DNA of 64,000 nucleotides from Streptomyces rimosus (GCF_008704655.1 NZ_CP023688.1:1-64000), one strand, 5' to 3'; numbered from the stretch's first letter, positions 9,658-18,330 are shown. Made by a program: numbers and translations. The notes: generated by a model from the sequence alone, not told the origin.

Positions 9658-11232
9658 TCATCTCCCCCAGGCCCCGGCCCTCGGGAAGACCGGGCGCCAG
9701 TCGCCGGCGACGTGCAGCTCGTCGGTGCCCATGACGCTGATGACGGTCAGGCCGGCCTGGTGGGCCTTGTAGGCGCGGTTCCACAGGTTCGCGAACGCCT
9801 GGGAGCGCACGAGGTGCATCCAGTCCGGCCGCATGATCTCCCGGTTGTGGACCGACTCGCCCAGGGTGGAGACGAACTTGGCGTACATCGCTTTCACATA
9901 CGCCTCGGTGACGTCATCGCCTGCCTCGATGGCCTTGGTGCGGGCGCCGGCGAGCAGGACGCGCAGGGCGTCGAGGAAGTTCTCGGTGGCGCCGGAGGTC
10001 CAGGACTCGTGGATGTGCGGCGGTTCGTCCAGGAGGCGGTACTTGGGGCCCGCGAGGCGCAGCAGGAGGCGCAGGGTGGACTCCGTCACCCACAGGGGGC
10101 CCGGTTCGTCGCGGTCGCCGAGGGGGTTGGGCAGGTCGCGGTGGTCCCACGGGGGTGGGGTGATCAGGTGGACGCCGGCGCGCTTGCGGTCATGCGTGCC
10201 GTCGGTGGAGTGCTCCAGCTTGCCGATCGGCAGCCAGGTTTTCATCGCGGAGAGGTAGGCGGCATTGACGTCCAGGGCGGTGACGTGAAGGGGGCCGTCG
10301 GGGTGGCGGCGGTGGTCGGGGTGGCGCCAGTTCGGGCGGGCCTCCCAGATCAGATCGGGATCGCCCTTCTTCGGCTTGTGCAGGATGTCCGGCAGGGCCG
10401 GGTAGGCGGTGTAGTCGTAGCGGGCGTTGACGCGGGTCTCGTCGAACAGGGCCATCACGTCGGGGATGGCCCGCTTGATCAGCGCGGCCGTCGCGGCATC
10501 CGCGTCGCCCTCGGCTTTGTCCAGTTCGGTGCGCACCGCGCGGACGATGAGCTGCTCGGTGTCGGCCTGGGCGCGGGCGGCGGAGCGGGCGCGGCGCTGG
10601 GACTGGTGACGCTGCGCGTTGCGTGCCGCCAGCGCGGCCGGGCTCGAATCCGGCCCCGGGGCGGGGGCAGAGCTTGCGGAGGTGGTCGGCGCCGGCACAG
10701 CGGCAGCCGGCGCACCCGCGGCCGGCTCCGTGGCCGGAGCAGCCGCGGGCGGCGAAGCGGAGACCGGGGTGGCGGCGGGAGCCGGGCAGAAACCGCCCGG
10801 GTGCAGGGAACGGCCGTCGGTCGCCTTGTACGGAGTGGGGGCACCACAGCGCAGACACGGGGCCATCTCGCCCTGGACGACCAGACCGTCGGGACCGAAA
10901 GCGCTGTACGCCTCGGCGAACACCGGCGCCACAGCCGCCGCTGGCACCGGCGCGGCAGGAGCCTCGGGCGCCTCGGCCGGAGCAGGGTGGAGCTGAGCCA
11001 GGCCCTCCAACAGCCGCAGGTACGCCAACCGCGCCGGAGGCGCCGGCTCGCTGGTCCCGGCCTCCCAGTTCGCCACCGTCTGACGCCCCACCCCGCACGC
11101 CTGCGCCACCTGGGTGCGCGACAGCTTCGCCGCCGTCCGCAACCGCAACCGCTCCTCCGGAGACGGCATCGCGGCCGTCAGCCGCGCCTCCTCCAGCAAT
11201 GACTCCACACTGGGACTTTTGTCGTCAGCCAT
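9658..11232 (-). CDS. Tap-like telomere-associated protein, C-terminal frameshift
   Basis: 524 residues as read. An N-terminal XRE-type helix-turn-helix (LSRTQVAQACGVGRQTVANW, about residues 33-52) is followed by a long Ala/Pro-rich linker with a CxxC pair. The C-terminal domain carries ALDVNAAYLSAM, LPNPLGDRDEPGPLWVT and AYVKAMYAKF, a pattern I associate with Tap, the protein that recruits Tpg to telomere 3' overhangs. The reading frame ends with unrelated residues after DWRPVFP. The adjacent frame continues EGRGLGEMKVKTDRDG to a TGA at 9592-9590 that overlaps the next start. One missing base near 9680-9687 explains this, so the intended gene is probably 9590-11232. It shares a strand with the tpg-like gene and is coupled to it. 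Confidence 0.65.
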   Translation of the reverse strand: MADDKSPSVESLLEEARLTAAMPSPEERLRLRTAAKLSRTQVAQACGVGRQTVANWEAGTSEPAPPARLAYLRLLEGLAQLHPAPAEAPEAPAAPVPAAAVAPVFAEAYSAFGPDGLVVQGEMAPCLRCGAPTPYKATDGRSLHPGGFCPAPAATPVSASPPAAAPATEPAAGAPAAAVPAPTTSASSAPAPGPDSSPAALAARNAQRHQSQRRARSAARAQADTEQLIVRAVRTELDKAEGDADAATAALIKRAIPDVMALFDETRVNARYDYTAYPALPDILHKPKKGDPDLIWEARPNWRHPDHRRHPDGPLHVTALDVNAAYLSAMKTWLPIGKLEHSTDGTHDRKRAGVHLITPPPWDHRDLPNPLGDRDEPGPLWVTESTLRLLLRLAGPKYRLLDEPPHIHESWTSGATENFLDALRVLLAGARTKAIEAGDDVTEAYVKAMYAKFVSTLGESVHNREIMRPDWMHLVRSQAFANLWNRAYKAHQAGLTVISVMGTDELHVAGDWRPVFPRAGAWGR

Positions 11233-11339
11233 ACCCTCACCATAGCACCATTGGACGATAATTAGGCGCTGATTTGGCGGTCATTACTGGCATCAAGGCG
11301 GGATCGCTGAGGTCGCAGAGAGGGCGTGCCCAGTTCGGT

Positions 11340-11819
11340 TCATCCGCGTGCCTTCTTCAGCAGCCGCTGGGCCGTACGCGTCACCACCGGGTGCCCGGCT
11401 TCGGTCAGCCGCTGGGCGGCCTGCGGCCCCTTCAGATCGGGGTCGGCTCGCAGCCACTTGGCCACCAGTACGGCTGGCTCACCGACCGGCCGGGCGGGTT
11501 GCCGCGCCGCAACAGGTCTCGGAGCGGTACTGGAGGGCTTTGGTGGGGCTTGCGGCTGCGCGGGTACATCCGCTGGAGGGGCCAGCGAAGCGTTCCGGGA
11601 GTCCGCAGCGGCCAGGAACCGTTTCAGCTCCGTCCTCAACTGCACGTAGCTGTCAATGAGCACCAGCGGCGGCGCTCCTGGGGCTGCGGCCTCCTCGATG
11701 ACGTCCCAAACGGACGTGTCCAATTCCCGCAGCAGGGCCCACGCCCTCCCGGGCTTTCCCTCGCGCACCGTCTCCGGCTTCTTCGAACCCGCCGTACCGG
11801 CGGACAAAGCATCACTCAT
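11340..11819 (-). CDS. Unknown protein upstream of tap-like gene
   Basis: 159 residues from ATG 11819. An N-terminal helical domain (GKPGRAWALLRELDTSVWDV, SYVQLRTELKRFL) is followed by a Pro/Ala linker and a C-terminal segment (AKWLRADPDLKGPQAAQRLT...) that looks like a small winged-helix or ParB-like DNA-binding element ending in basic residues. The reading frame is open much further upstream, but that part has the composition of a shadow frame. It is on the same strand as the tap-like gene, 107 bp before it, so it may be the first gene of the telomere-maintenance operon. The family is not recognised. Confidence 0.55.
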   Translation of the reverse strand: MSDALSAGTAGSKKPETVREGKPGRAWALLRELDTSVWDVIEEAAAPGAPPLVLIDSYVQLRTELKRFLAAADSRNASLAPPADVPAQPQAPPKPSSTAPRPVAARQPARPVGEPAVLVAKWLRADPDLKGPQAAQRLTEAGHPVVTRTAQRLLKKARG

Positions 11820-12009
11820 ACCCAGACAACGACCACCCGCAGCCCGGGACATCCGCCAAGGCCCGGGCCGCCGCTGTCGCGCCACCGACGTTTTCGGCGA
11901 CGAAAACCGAAAGCCGGTTACCGAAATGGGGACATGCCTGCAAGAACCGCAAACTCGGCCCTTGCGTAGGCAGCCGAGTCCTCGGCCTCTTCCAAATCGT
12001 TGAGCAGAC

Positions 12010-12474
12010 GTGAACAACGAGAAGGCGGAGTCACCGGCGTCCTCGGTGCTGGCGCTGGCCGAAGAAGTACTCCTGGAGGAGTTCCAACAACAGGTGGTGG
12101 CAGATCCGCAGTCGGCGCTGGAGACGGTGGATCGGCTCGTGATGGGGATGCACTCGGCATCGTGCGGAGCTACCGGCACGGCGCGGAAGGCCGGCGTCAG
12201 CTGGCACGAGATCGGACGCGCGCACGCTGCCTTGGAGGGTGCGGGCATTCTCCTGCGGCAGGCGGCAGCGCTGTTCTTGGCCCTGCCCGCCGCCGATCGT
12301 GTCGCTGAACGCGAGATGCTTGCTCACGCCCTCGGTGAGCAGCCTGACGAAGACGATGACGAGGCTCGCGGCTGCGAAGATGCAGGCGGCGTACATGCAG
12401 TCGAGGACAACTGGTCGGCGGCCGTGGAGCGGTTTCGGCGCAATACCCGAGCCCCACTACCGCCGTTTCGGTAG
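12010..12474 (+). CDS. Hypothetical protein
   Basis: 154 residues starting at GTG 12010, with Streptomyces-like codon use throughout. It is helical, with VSWHEIGRAHAALEGAGILL in the middle and an acidic run (EQPDEDDDE) near the C-terminus, and no membrane segment. It is divergent from the gene at 11340-11819, across a 190-bp gap. Just after its stop, another frame (about 12455-12652) encodes a hydrophobic helix (ALFAAVICVLSFLEVL) with no start of its own. A frameshift joining the two would give a membrane-anchored protein, but nothing else supports that. Function unknown. Confidence 0.5.
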   Translation: MNNEKAESPASSVLALAEEVLLEEFQQQVVADPQSALETVDRLVMGMHSASCGATGTARKAGVSWHEIGRAHAALEGAGILLRQAAALFLALPAADRVAEREMLAHALGEQPDEDDDEARGCEDAGGVHAVEDNWSAAVERFRRNTRAPLPPFR

Positions 12475-12709
12475 GCGGCTCCTTCCCCAAAACGTCGGGT
12501 GGTGCAAGCCCTTCCTCGCCACGCTGGGAACCCTCACCGCCTTCGCGCTCTTCGCCGCCGTCATCTGCGTACTGTCCTTCCTCGAAGTGCTCGACCAGCT
12601 CAGCGCATTCGCAGGAAACATCGGCATCCGGGATGTTCCCCGCCGCCGGTAACCTGACGACGACGCTGCTGGCCCGACCGCACATTCCGACGGGCCAGCA
12701 CCGCGGGCT

Positions 12710-12997
12710 CTACCCCCTCGCCGTGCCCCAGCCGCCGAGGAAGTCGGCCAGGACGCGGCGCTGGGCTTCCTCGCGGGCGATCTGCCCGGCGAGCACCTGA
12801 CGGTCGACGTAAGGGTCGACAGCGGCGAGGACCAGGCGCTGCAGCTCGTGCGGTTCGAGGGCCTCGACCTCCCACTGCACCGGGTGGGCGGGGTCGAGGC
12901 CGTGGCGGCGGGCGAAGGCCGGCCACCGCGGGTCGCCGCGCTTGCCCTCGGCCGCCGGCAGACCGTACGCGCGCACCTGCTCGTACGTGAGCAGCAC
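12710..12997 (-). pseudogene. Fragment of conserved plasmid/arm protein
   Basis: About 95 residues with conserved-looking sequence (YEQVRAYGLPAAEGKRGDPR, WPAFARRHGLDP, ALEPHELQRLVLAAVDPYVD, ADFLGGWG). No ribosome binding site precedes the GTG at 12997, and the upstream frame has random composition, so the 5' part may be missing. A more decayed relative is present at about 34625-34840, where APAELQHLVLTAVD and YIDRDV can be read in different frames. The composition suggests a regulator or replication-associated protein of mobile actinobacterial DNA, but I cannot name the family. It could also be a complete short gene with a leaderless start. Confidence 0.45.
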
Positions 12998-13243
12998 GCG
13001 GGTGACCCGGCTCCAGCACCCGGTGCGCTGGACCCACTGTTGTCGTTCCGATCTCGAGAGGCGGGTGTCGAACGGGAGTCTCGATCGGGTGATCGCGGCG
13101 GACTGCGGGCATGAAGGCAGGGCCTCTTGGTAGCTCGGGGCTGCGAAGCCACGCGGCAGCCGCCCTGTTGGTGCCGGCGAAGGCCAGCGACCGCGGTCCC
13201 GGCCTGTTCGCCGAACACGGTCCGGCATCCCCCACCCCGTGGG

Positions 13244-14281
13244 TCAGGTGCATTTTTGGGTCGTCCGGGGCGCGGGGCCCTGGCCGCGGGTGATCTGGAA
13301 GTCGATGGGAATGTCGAAGTCGGTGGATGCGGCGTCAGTGTGTGTGGTTTCCGGGAAGTCGATGATGACCAGGCGAATCCAGGTGTCGGAGGAGCGTTTG
13401 ATCACGACGGACTGGCCGACGTCGCCCCCTGAGACCTGGCAGGTGGTCCACGGGGTAATGACGGAGTAGACGACTCCCGGGATGTTGTTGCCGTCGACCG
13501 ACAGTACACTGATCGTGACCAGGCCGTCCCGGGTACGGGCCGGGCGGGAGGAATGAGCGGTCAGCATCGCTGTTCCCGGTGTCCACGCCGGCTGAGGCAC
13601 GGAAGACGGGGAAAGGGAAGCTTTCGCCGTGTTCTGTCCTGCTGTGCGCGAGCGGGTTGGGGTAGCGAGGCCCGTTGCCGAGGCGCCCGGGTGGGGCCGG
13701 TGTCCGTTGCCCGGCAGCAGGAACACGCACGCCAAGGCCGCGGCGGCCACCACCGCCCCACCGGCCACGAAGGGCCACCGCCGGCGCCGGACCAGCACGG
13801 CCGGCTCCTTGGCGGCCCCGGCCTGCACCGGAGCGCCGCCGGTCAGTTCCGGGACGGCCGCCGGGAGCGGCTCAGTGTCCGGACAGCGGGAGGGCTCCAC
13901 AACCGCCTGGCCCTGCGGAACCTCCTGGGCCGACGGCACCTCCAGGGCCGGCGGGGGCACCGGCGGGGCCAGCGGAACCGGCGGGGTGCGTGCCATGTCG
14001 GCCTCGATCCACCGCTGACGGCACGCCGCCACCGCCTCCTCACCACCCAGCGCCCAGGCGACCGGCTCGACCGTCTCCCAGCGCGGCAGGCGCTTGCCGT
14101 TGAGCATGTCCGAGATCGTGCTCTCGCGCACGGTGGCATGCGGGTAGCGGCGCCTGCTGCGCCGCACCACCTGGGCGTAGCTGGGCTTTCCCGCCTGCCG
14201 GCGCAGCTCCTGCAGCCACAGGGCGAACTCCGCGACCGCGTCGGACGGCTCACCAGCATGTTCGCTGTCGTTCGCTGTCAT
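13244..14281 (-). CDS. XRE-type HTH protein with single membrane anchor
   Basis: 345 residues from ATG 14281, which has GAGGGGG at good spacing. Residues about 10-80 form a helix-turn-helix of the type found in Streptomyces membrane-linked regulators (LRRQAGKPSYAQVVRRSRRR, STISDMLNGKRLPRWETV). A Pro-rich cytoplasmic linker, one membrane helix (PFVAGGAVVAAAALACVFLL, near residue 200) and an extracellular domain of about 120 residues with a single Cys pair and many beta-like stretches follow. This architecture suggests sensing outside the membrane with DNA binding inside. It is divergent from two tiny genes at 14381-14730 that may be its targets. The exact signal is unknown. Confidence 0.75.
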   Translation of the reverse strand: MTANDSEHAGEPSDAVAEFALWLQELRRQAGKPSYAQVVRRSRRRYPHATVRESTISDMLNGKRLPRWETVEPVAWALGGEEAVAACRQRWIEADMARTPPVPLAPPVPPPALEVPSAQEVPQGQAVVEPSRCPDTEPLPAAVPELTGGAPVQAGAAKEPAVLVRRRRWPFVAGGAVVAAAALACVFLLPGNGHRPHPGASATGLATPTRSRTAGQNTAKASLSPSSVPQPAWTPGTAMLTAHSSRPARTRDGLVTISVLSVDGNNIPGVVYSVITPWTTCQVSGGDVGQSVVIKRSSDTWIRLVIIDFPETTHTDAASTDFDIPIDFQITRGQGPAPRTTQKCT

Positions 14282-14380
14282 TCGCCGTCCCCCTCGCCGA
14301 ACGCCGACCGTGGCTGACTGGTCATCACCACCACACATCCACGCGGCACCGTACCGCCCCGCAACGAGGAGGCCCCTGTC

Positions 14381-14578
14381 GTGATGACGGCACTCACCTG
14401 CACCAGCGCAACCCTCGCCCTGGCCGCCGTCGGCCGGCTGCTGGCCACAGCCGTCGCTCTCCTGGCCCGCGACCCCGCCCGCCGCGACGACGCCCGCAAA
14501 GTCCTCCGCCTCCTCCTAGCCCACCACCCCACCCGCCGCGCCAACCGGGCCCGCCCCGGCCGCCGCGCCAACCGATGA
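14381..14578 (+). CDS. Small membrane-type protein
   Basis: 65 residues. GTG 14381 (or the adjacent ATG 14384) follows a strong GAGGAGG. The N-terminal half is hydrophobic (TLALAAVGRLLATAVALLA) and the rest is basic (RRDDARKVLRLLLAHHPTRR). The stop overlaps the next start (ATGA), so the two are translationally coupled. It is divergent from the XRE-type membrane regulator across about 100 bp. Such tiny pairs next to membrane HTH proteins are common on Streptomyces plasmids and arms. Function unknown. Confidence 0.55.
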   Translation: MMTALTCTSATLALAAVGRLLATAVALLARDPARRDDARKVLRLLLAHHPTRRANRARPGRRANR

Positions 14579-14730
14579 CCACAACACCCCTTCCGGCCAG
14601 CCCAGACCAGCCTTGCCTCGACCCCCAGGACCCCGACACCGGCGCCCAGTACCGCCTGCTGCAGCACGCGGCACGCAACGGGCACCTGCTGGCCGCCACT
14701 GTGGCCCTCTTCGACTATGCCGCACTCTGA
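14575..14730 (+). CDS. Small hypothetical protein, coupled to previous gene
   Basis: 51 residues from ATG 14575, overlapping the previous stop by four bases (ATGA). It is acidic at the start (DQPCLDPQDPDTG), then has an amphipathic helix (YRLLQHAARNGHLLAATVAL). It is too short for a family assignment. The coupling and codon use support it as real. It ends 30 bp before a hairpin at 14761-14782. Confidence 0.45.
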   Translation: MTTTPLPASPDQPCLDPQDPDTGAQYRLLQHAARNGHLLAATVALFDYAAL

Positions 14731-14760
14731 CGCCCCCGCCACCTCGTCGGCGCAGCTGCG

Positions 14761-14782
14761 CCTGGTGCCGACTCGCACCAGG
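14761..14782. terminator. 8-bp hairpin, probable terminator
   Basis: CCTGGTGC and GCACCAGG flank a six-base loop, giving a perfect 8-bp stem 30 bp after the small gene pair. No T-run follows, which is usual for actinobacterial terminators. Confidence 0.4.
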
Positions 14783-14903
14783 AACCGCCGGAGCTTGGTC
14801 GGTGGTCCTGCCTTTCCGCGGGGGCGGTAGACCGGGCGGTCGAGAACCGCACAGGGATCACGGCGGGAGAAGCCGGAGGCGGTGCGGCCGGTTCGGTCCC
14901 GAG

Positions 14904-15851
14904 TCACAGAAGCCGGGCGATAGCCCAGGTCCGAGCGCGGTCTTGCGCGTCGAAGAGGTCGGTGTGGGTGATCATGACTTCGGTGGCCCCGGCGTCGAAG
15001 TAGCGGCGCAGACCGGCAGTGACAGTGGCCTCGTCGCCGGCGATCAGCAGGTCCGCCGCGTTCGACAGCCCCTCGGTCGCGATGACCTTCTGGTAGGACG
15101 GGATGCTGTCGTAGAAGCCGAGGGCGGCCGAGACGCGGTCGCGGGCGGCTGCGGCGTCGTCGGTGACCACCGCGGGCACCCCGGCCACGATCTGCGGGGC
15201 CGGCCGCCCGGCCGCGGCGGCGGCTTCGGCGATGGCCGGCACGATCTGTTCGGCGAGGGTACGAGGCCCGGCGAGGAAGGGAATCGTTCCCTCGGCCAGC
15301 TCGCCCGCGGCCGCGAGGGCCCGCGGCCCCATCGCAGCCACCAGCACCGGGACCGCCGGGGAAGCCCCGGCCACGGCCGTCGCGCCGACCGGACGCGATG
15401 TCAGCGTCTGTCCCACGAAGGCGGCGTCGTCGCCGTCCAGCAGCGGGCGCAGTGCGGTGAGGTACTCGCGCAGGTGCTGGATCTGCGGCGGATACGGCAG
15501 GCCGAACTGCGGCTCGAGAACAGTGCGCGCGCCGAGTCCGACGCCGAGCCGGAAGCGCCCGGCGGCAGCCGCCTGCGCCGTCTTCGCCGCCGCCGCGAGC
15601 AGCAGCGGATGGCGCGGATATATCGGCACGACCGAGGTACCTACGCAGACCCTGGGTTCCGCCCGACCCACCAGCCCGGCGAGCTGGGGCGCGTCGTAAT
15701 CCGCCGCCTGTCCGAACCACACGGTGCGCACCCCGGCGTCGGCCACCTCGTGCGCGAACTCCACAGCCCGGTCCACAAGGTTGGTCATGCCAGGTTCCTG
15801 CGCGAACGTGCCTCCCAGAAACACTCCGACCCTCGTTCCGGCAGTGTCCAT
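14904..15851 (-). CDS. LLM-class (F420-dependent type) oxidoreductase
   Basis: Luciferase-like TIM-barrel oxidoreductase of 315 residues. Features include RVGVFLGGTF at the first strand, VRTVWFGQAADYDAPQLAGL, VGTSVVPIYPRHPLLLA, GRFRLGVGLGARTVLEPQFG and the C-terminal FDAGATEVMITHTD. This pattern matches the F420-dependent branch of the LLM family. ATG 15851 is chosen because GAAGGAG lies at proper spacing; the frame is open further upstream to 15953 but would run into the operator region. It is divergent from a TetR regulator with two palindromes between them, so it is very probably repressed by that protein. The substrate is unknown; detoxification or redox modification of a small molecule is the usual guess for such pairs. 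Confidence 0.85.
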   Translation of the reverse strand: MDTAGTRVGVFLGGTFAQEPGMTNLVDRAVEFAHEVADAGVRTVWFGQAADYDAPQLAGLVGRAEPRVCVGTSVVPIYPRHPLLLAAAAKTAQAAAAGRFRLGVGLGARTVLEPQFGLPYPPQIQHLREYLTALRPLLDGDDAAFVGQTLTSRPVGATAVAGASPAVPVLVAAMGPRALAAAGELAEGTIPFLAGPRTLAEQIVPAIAEAAAAAGRPAPQIVAGVPAVVTDDAAAARDRVSAALGFYDSIPSYQKVIATEGLSNAADLLIAGDEATVTAGLRRYFDAGATEVMITHTDLFDAQDRARTWAIARLL

Positions 15852-15931
15852 CACGAGCTCCTTCGTGATCCGCTTCACATGACTCACGTCGTCTGCACCA
15901 CCGCGGCCTCCATCGTCCCGCAGCACCACAG

Positions 15932-15952
15932 TGATTGCAGGGTCTGCAATCA
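15932..15952. promoter_or_regulatory. TetR operator, site 1 (perfect palindrome)
   Basis: TGATTGCAG-GGT-CTGCAATCA is a 9-bp perfect inverted repeat with a 3-bp centre, in the divergent intergenic region between the LLM oxidoreductase and the TetR gene. It lies about 80 bp from the oxidoreductase start and overlaps where its promoter should be. Confidence 0.75.
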
Positions 15953-15962
15953 CCGTACAGTT

Positions 15963-15983
15963 TGATTGCAGTTTCTGTAGTCA
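15963..15983. promoter_or_regulatory. TetR operator, site 2 (imperfect palindrome)
   Basis: TGATTGCAG-TTT-CTGTAGTCA repeats the site 1 half-site exactly on the left and with two changes on the right. Its centre is 31 bp from that of site 1, close to three helical turns, so two dimers could bind the same face. It ends 14 bp before the TetR start, which suggests autoregulation. Confidence 0.7.
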
Positions 15984-15997
15984 CTACTCTGCGTGTC

Positions 15998-16564
15998 ATG
16001 GGACGATGGCCGGGCGACACGCAGGAACGACTGCAGGAAGCCGCGATCGAGTTGTTCACCGAGCGCGGCTACGAACGCACGACCGTCGCCGAGATCGCGA
16101 CGCGAGCCGGCCTGACCGAGCGCACCTTCTACAACCACTTCGCCGACAAACGCGAGGTGCTCTTCCCCGAGCAGGACTCGTTCATCGCCAAGGTCCGCGA
16201 AGCGGTGGGAACGGCACCCGCCAAGCAGTCCCCGCTCGACGCGGTCAACGCGGCATTCATCGCCGGCAGTGACTGGTTCGACCAGCGCCGGGAGGCAGCA
16301 CAGCGCCGCAGGCGCATTCTCGACGCACATACCGATCTGCGAGAACGCGAATGGGCGAAACTGGCAGCCCTTAGTGAGGCGATCACCGCCGCGCTGCGCA
16401 CACGGGGCATCCCCGACCCGGCGGCCACGCTGACCGCCGCGGTCTCCGTCACCACATACCAGCTCGCCGCAGCCCGGTGGCTGGCCGATCCGCAGTACGG
16501 CACGCTCGGGCATCACCTACACACGAGCTTCGAGGATCTGCACCGCACCGCACGCAGCTGGTAA
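15998..16564 (+). CDS. TetR-family transcriptional regulator
   Basis: 188 residues from ATG 15998. The N-terminal DNA-binding domain is typical: ERLQEAAIELFTERGYERTT, then the helix-turn-helix VAEIATRAGLTERTFYNHF at about residues 29-48. The C-terminal ligand domain is helical, with a QRRRRILDAHTDLREREWAK helix. An upstream in-frame start at 15935 would read through both operator sites and is rejected. The gene is divergent from the LLM oxidoreductase and preceded by two near-identical palindromes, so it probably represses both genes until it binds an unknown small molecule. Confidence 0.9.
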   Translation: MGRWPGDTQERLQEAAIELFTERGYERTTVAEIATRAGLTERTFYNHFADKREVLFPEQDSFIAKVREAVGTAPAKQSPLDAVNAAFIAGSDWFDQRREAAQRRRRILDAHTDLREREWAKLAALSEAITAALRTRGIPDPAATLTAAVSVTTYQLAAARWLADPQYGTLGHHLHTSFEDLHRTARSW

Positions 16565-16726
16565 CGCCACATCGATACCGGCTGTGGCCGTCGGGGACCT
16601 CAACCGCCGGACAGCCAATACCGCACGCTTCATTCCGCGGGGTGTTGTCGGCCAGGGAGTGCGGAGAGGTCGCCGGTGGTCAGGACGCGGTCGGCGACGG
16701 CGGTGGGCTCAGATGTCCAGGACCCC

Positions 16727-16890
16727 AGGTGCCGACTCGCCTGAAAGTGGCCTGCGATTTTGCAATCCATGTTCCGGGCATATCGCACTCGCTGCGCCAC
16801 ACGGCCCGACATATACGCACGTCAAAGGCCCCGCCGTCAGGACACCGCGATGAGAAGCCCACGGACGCTGAGCCGCGAGTCGGCAGTGGG
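16727..16890. repeat. Dispersed repeat, copy 1
   Basis: This stretch of about 165 bp is similar along its whole length (roughly 70-75% by eye, few indels) to 31198-31363, in the same orientation. The best-conserved core is TCGCACTCGCTGCG plus CACGG and CCGACAT. On the minus strand both copies can be read as a short peptide beginning MS[GD]RVAQRVR and containing HF and AS..HL. That peptide is in frame in both copies but has no evident ribosome binding site. Rest of the 16565-16955 interval: nothing recognised. Confidence 0.6.
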
Positions 16891-16955
16891 CGAAGAACAA
16901 CGGGATCCCGCCCCTATCCCCTCGTGTCCGCAGGTTCAGCGAACGGTAAGCACGG

Positions 16956-17534
16956 TCAAGAGGACGAGGGCGCGCTGTTTGTCGTGCACCGGGCGGGCGC
17001 AGCAGGGCGGGCGCCCATCAGGCAGTACAGGAACAGACGGATCTCGGGGTAGAAGTCCGGGTCCTGGGGGGTGTAGCCGGTGGCGGCGTCCTGTGCTTCC
17101 CCGTCTTCCGGCCGGGCCGGGCCGGCGGGTGAGGAGCTGATCCAGTCGAGCAGTTGCCGGGCGTCGCCGTGTCCCCACGCGGCTGCACGCTGCAGGTAGC
17201 GGACGGCGGCGCGCATCCCCAGCAGGTGTCCGCGCCCCTGTTGGTGGGCCGCGGTGCTGCGGCGGGCGGCAGCGGCGAGCACGCGGAAGGCCGCTCCCGG
17301 GTGCCCGGCGTCAGACAGGGCGCAGTGGAACAGGGATTCGGCGGTCTCGGTCTCGCCGCGGTGCAGTGCCCTGGACCCGATCCGGTAGTGGGAATTGGCG
17401 CCGGACCGCAAGGGGGACACCAGAGAGGGAGGCTGGCGCGGGTGTCCTCCCCAGTCCCCGCCGGGACGGTCCCAGTGATCCCGGGGGCGCGCCTGCGCAA
17501 GCAGCTGCTGCCTCAACCGCTCCATGTAGGTCAT
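16956..17534 (-). CDS. Hypothetical protein with Sel1/TPR-like helices
   Basis: 192 residues. ATG 17534 has GGAG and AGGA just upstream. The middle contains repeated helical pairs (SRALHRGETETAESLFHCAL, AVRYLQRAAAWGHGDARQLL) that resemble TPR or Sel1-type repeats used for protein contacts. Similar short proteins are scattered through Streptomyces arms. No signal peptide or catalytic motif is seen. The last 15 residues are low-complexity and may be out of the conserved region. Confidence 0.5.
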   Translation of the reverse strand: MTYMERLRQQLLAQARPRDHWDRPGGDWGGHPRQPPSLVSPLRSGANSHYRIGSRALHRGETETAESLFHCALSDAGHPGAAFRVLAAAARRSTAAHQQGRGHLLGMRAAVRYLQRAAAWGHGDARQLLDWISSSPAGPARPEDGEAQDAATGYTPQDPDFYPEIRLFLYCLMGARPAAPARCTTNSAPSSS

Positions 17535-18330
17535 TCCTGCTCCTGCCGTAGCAGCCGGGCCGCACCTGGCCGGCAGCCGGCATGTCGCTCCGGCCGGTCA
17601 CCGCGCCCACTGCCCCACCATGCCGTACCTCTACCGCGCCCCACCGCTCATCGCCGCGGCGCGTCGTACGGAAACCGCACACCCAGCTCAACGACGGTGG
17701 CCCGGCCCGTCTCCAGGCCCAGGGCCGGTACGGGCTGACGGTGATCGTGCTGGCAGGCGGCGCCGCGTCCGCAGTCGCGGGCCCGCTGCCAGCTCAGGTG
17801 TTCGCCGCGGTCGGCCAGCTCCGGCAGCAGGGCCGTGAGCTGGTACCCCAGACGGACAAGGCGTCCTCCACAGCCTCGGGTGTCACGCAAGCTCGCCACG
17901 ACAGGTGTGCGTGTCGTCGTCGGTGACCACGCCCGGCAGCAGGCGCAGCACCTCCCGGGCATCGGCGAGCCCGACGACCCCGTCGTTGACGAGGGCTTAG
18001 ACGAGAGCTGCGTCAGCTCCGCTGATCTGTGACAGCCCGTGACTACCGTCTAAGACGAGGCGCCTGGGCCTGGGATTCCTGACAGGCCGGCGGCCCGCCA
18101 CGCCGCGAACAGCTCATCGCGCGCGCGACGGAAGGCGTCGTCACGCTTACCGTCGAGGAGCAGCGTGGTGGCCACCGTGCGGACGGCCGGGATGTCCAGG
18201 GAGAGAACGGCCAGGATGCGCTCCAGGTCGGCGACCACCTCGTCGATGCCGCGGGGCGGGGTAAAGCAGCGCAGCGCTCTCGCCCACCACGGGCTCGAAT
18301 GGGCAACATGACCAAGGGCAGCAGCAAGTG
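17535..18330 (-). pseudogene. Decayed gene remnants
   Basis: No intact gene is visible, but three minus-strand pieces look like former coding sequence. (1) 17648-~17870 reads RLGYQLTALLPELADRGEHL, SWQRARDCGRGAACQHDH and a C-terminus PALGLETG...VVELGV, resembling a small conserved actinobacterial protein with its start lost. (2) ~17883-18000 reads LVNDGVVGLADAREVLRLLP. (3) 18050-~18300 reads GIDEVVADLERILAVLSLDI and DDAFRRARDELFAAWRAAGL, the tail of a helical protein. None has a credible start, and frames change between them. The parent families are not identified. Confidence 0.4.

Noticed and set aside
9712..11202. Plus-strand open frame of 496 codons
   Set aside because: Antisense to the tap-like gene; low-complexity Gly/Val/Arg translation without a ribosome binding site.
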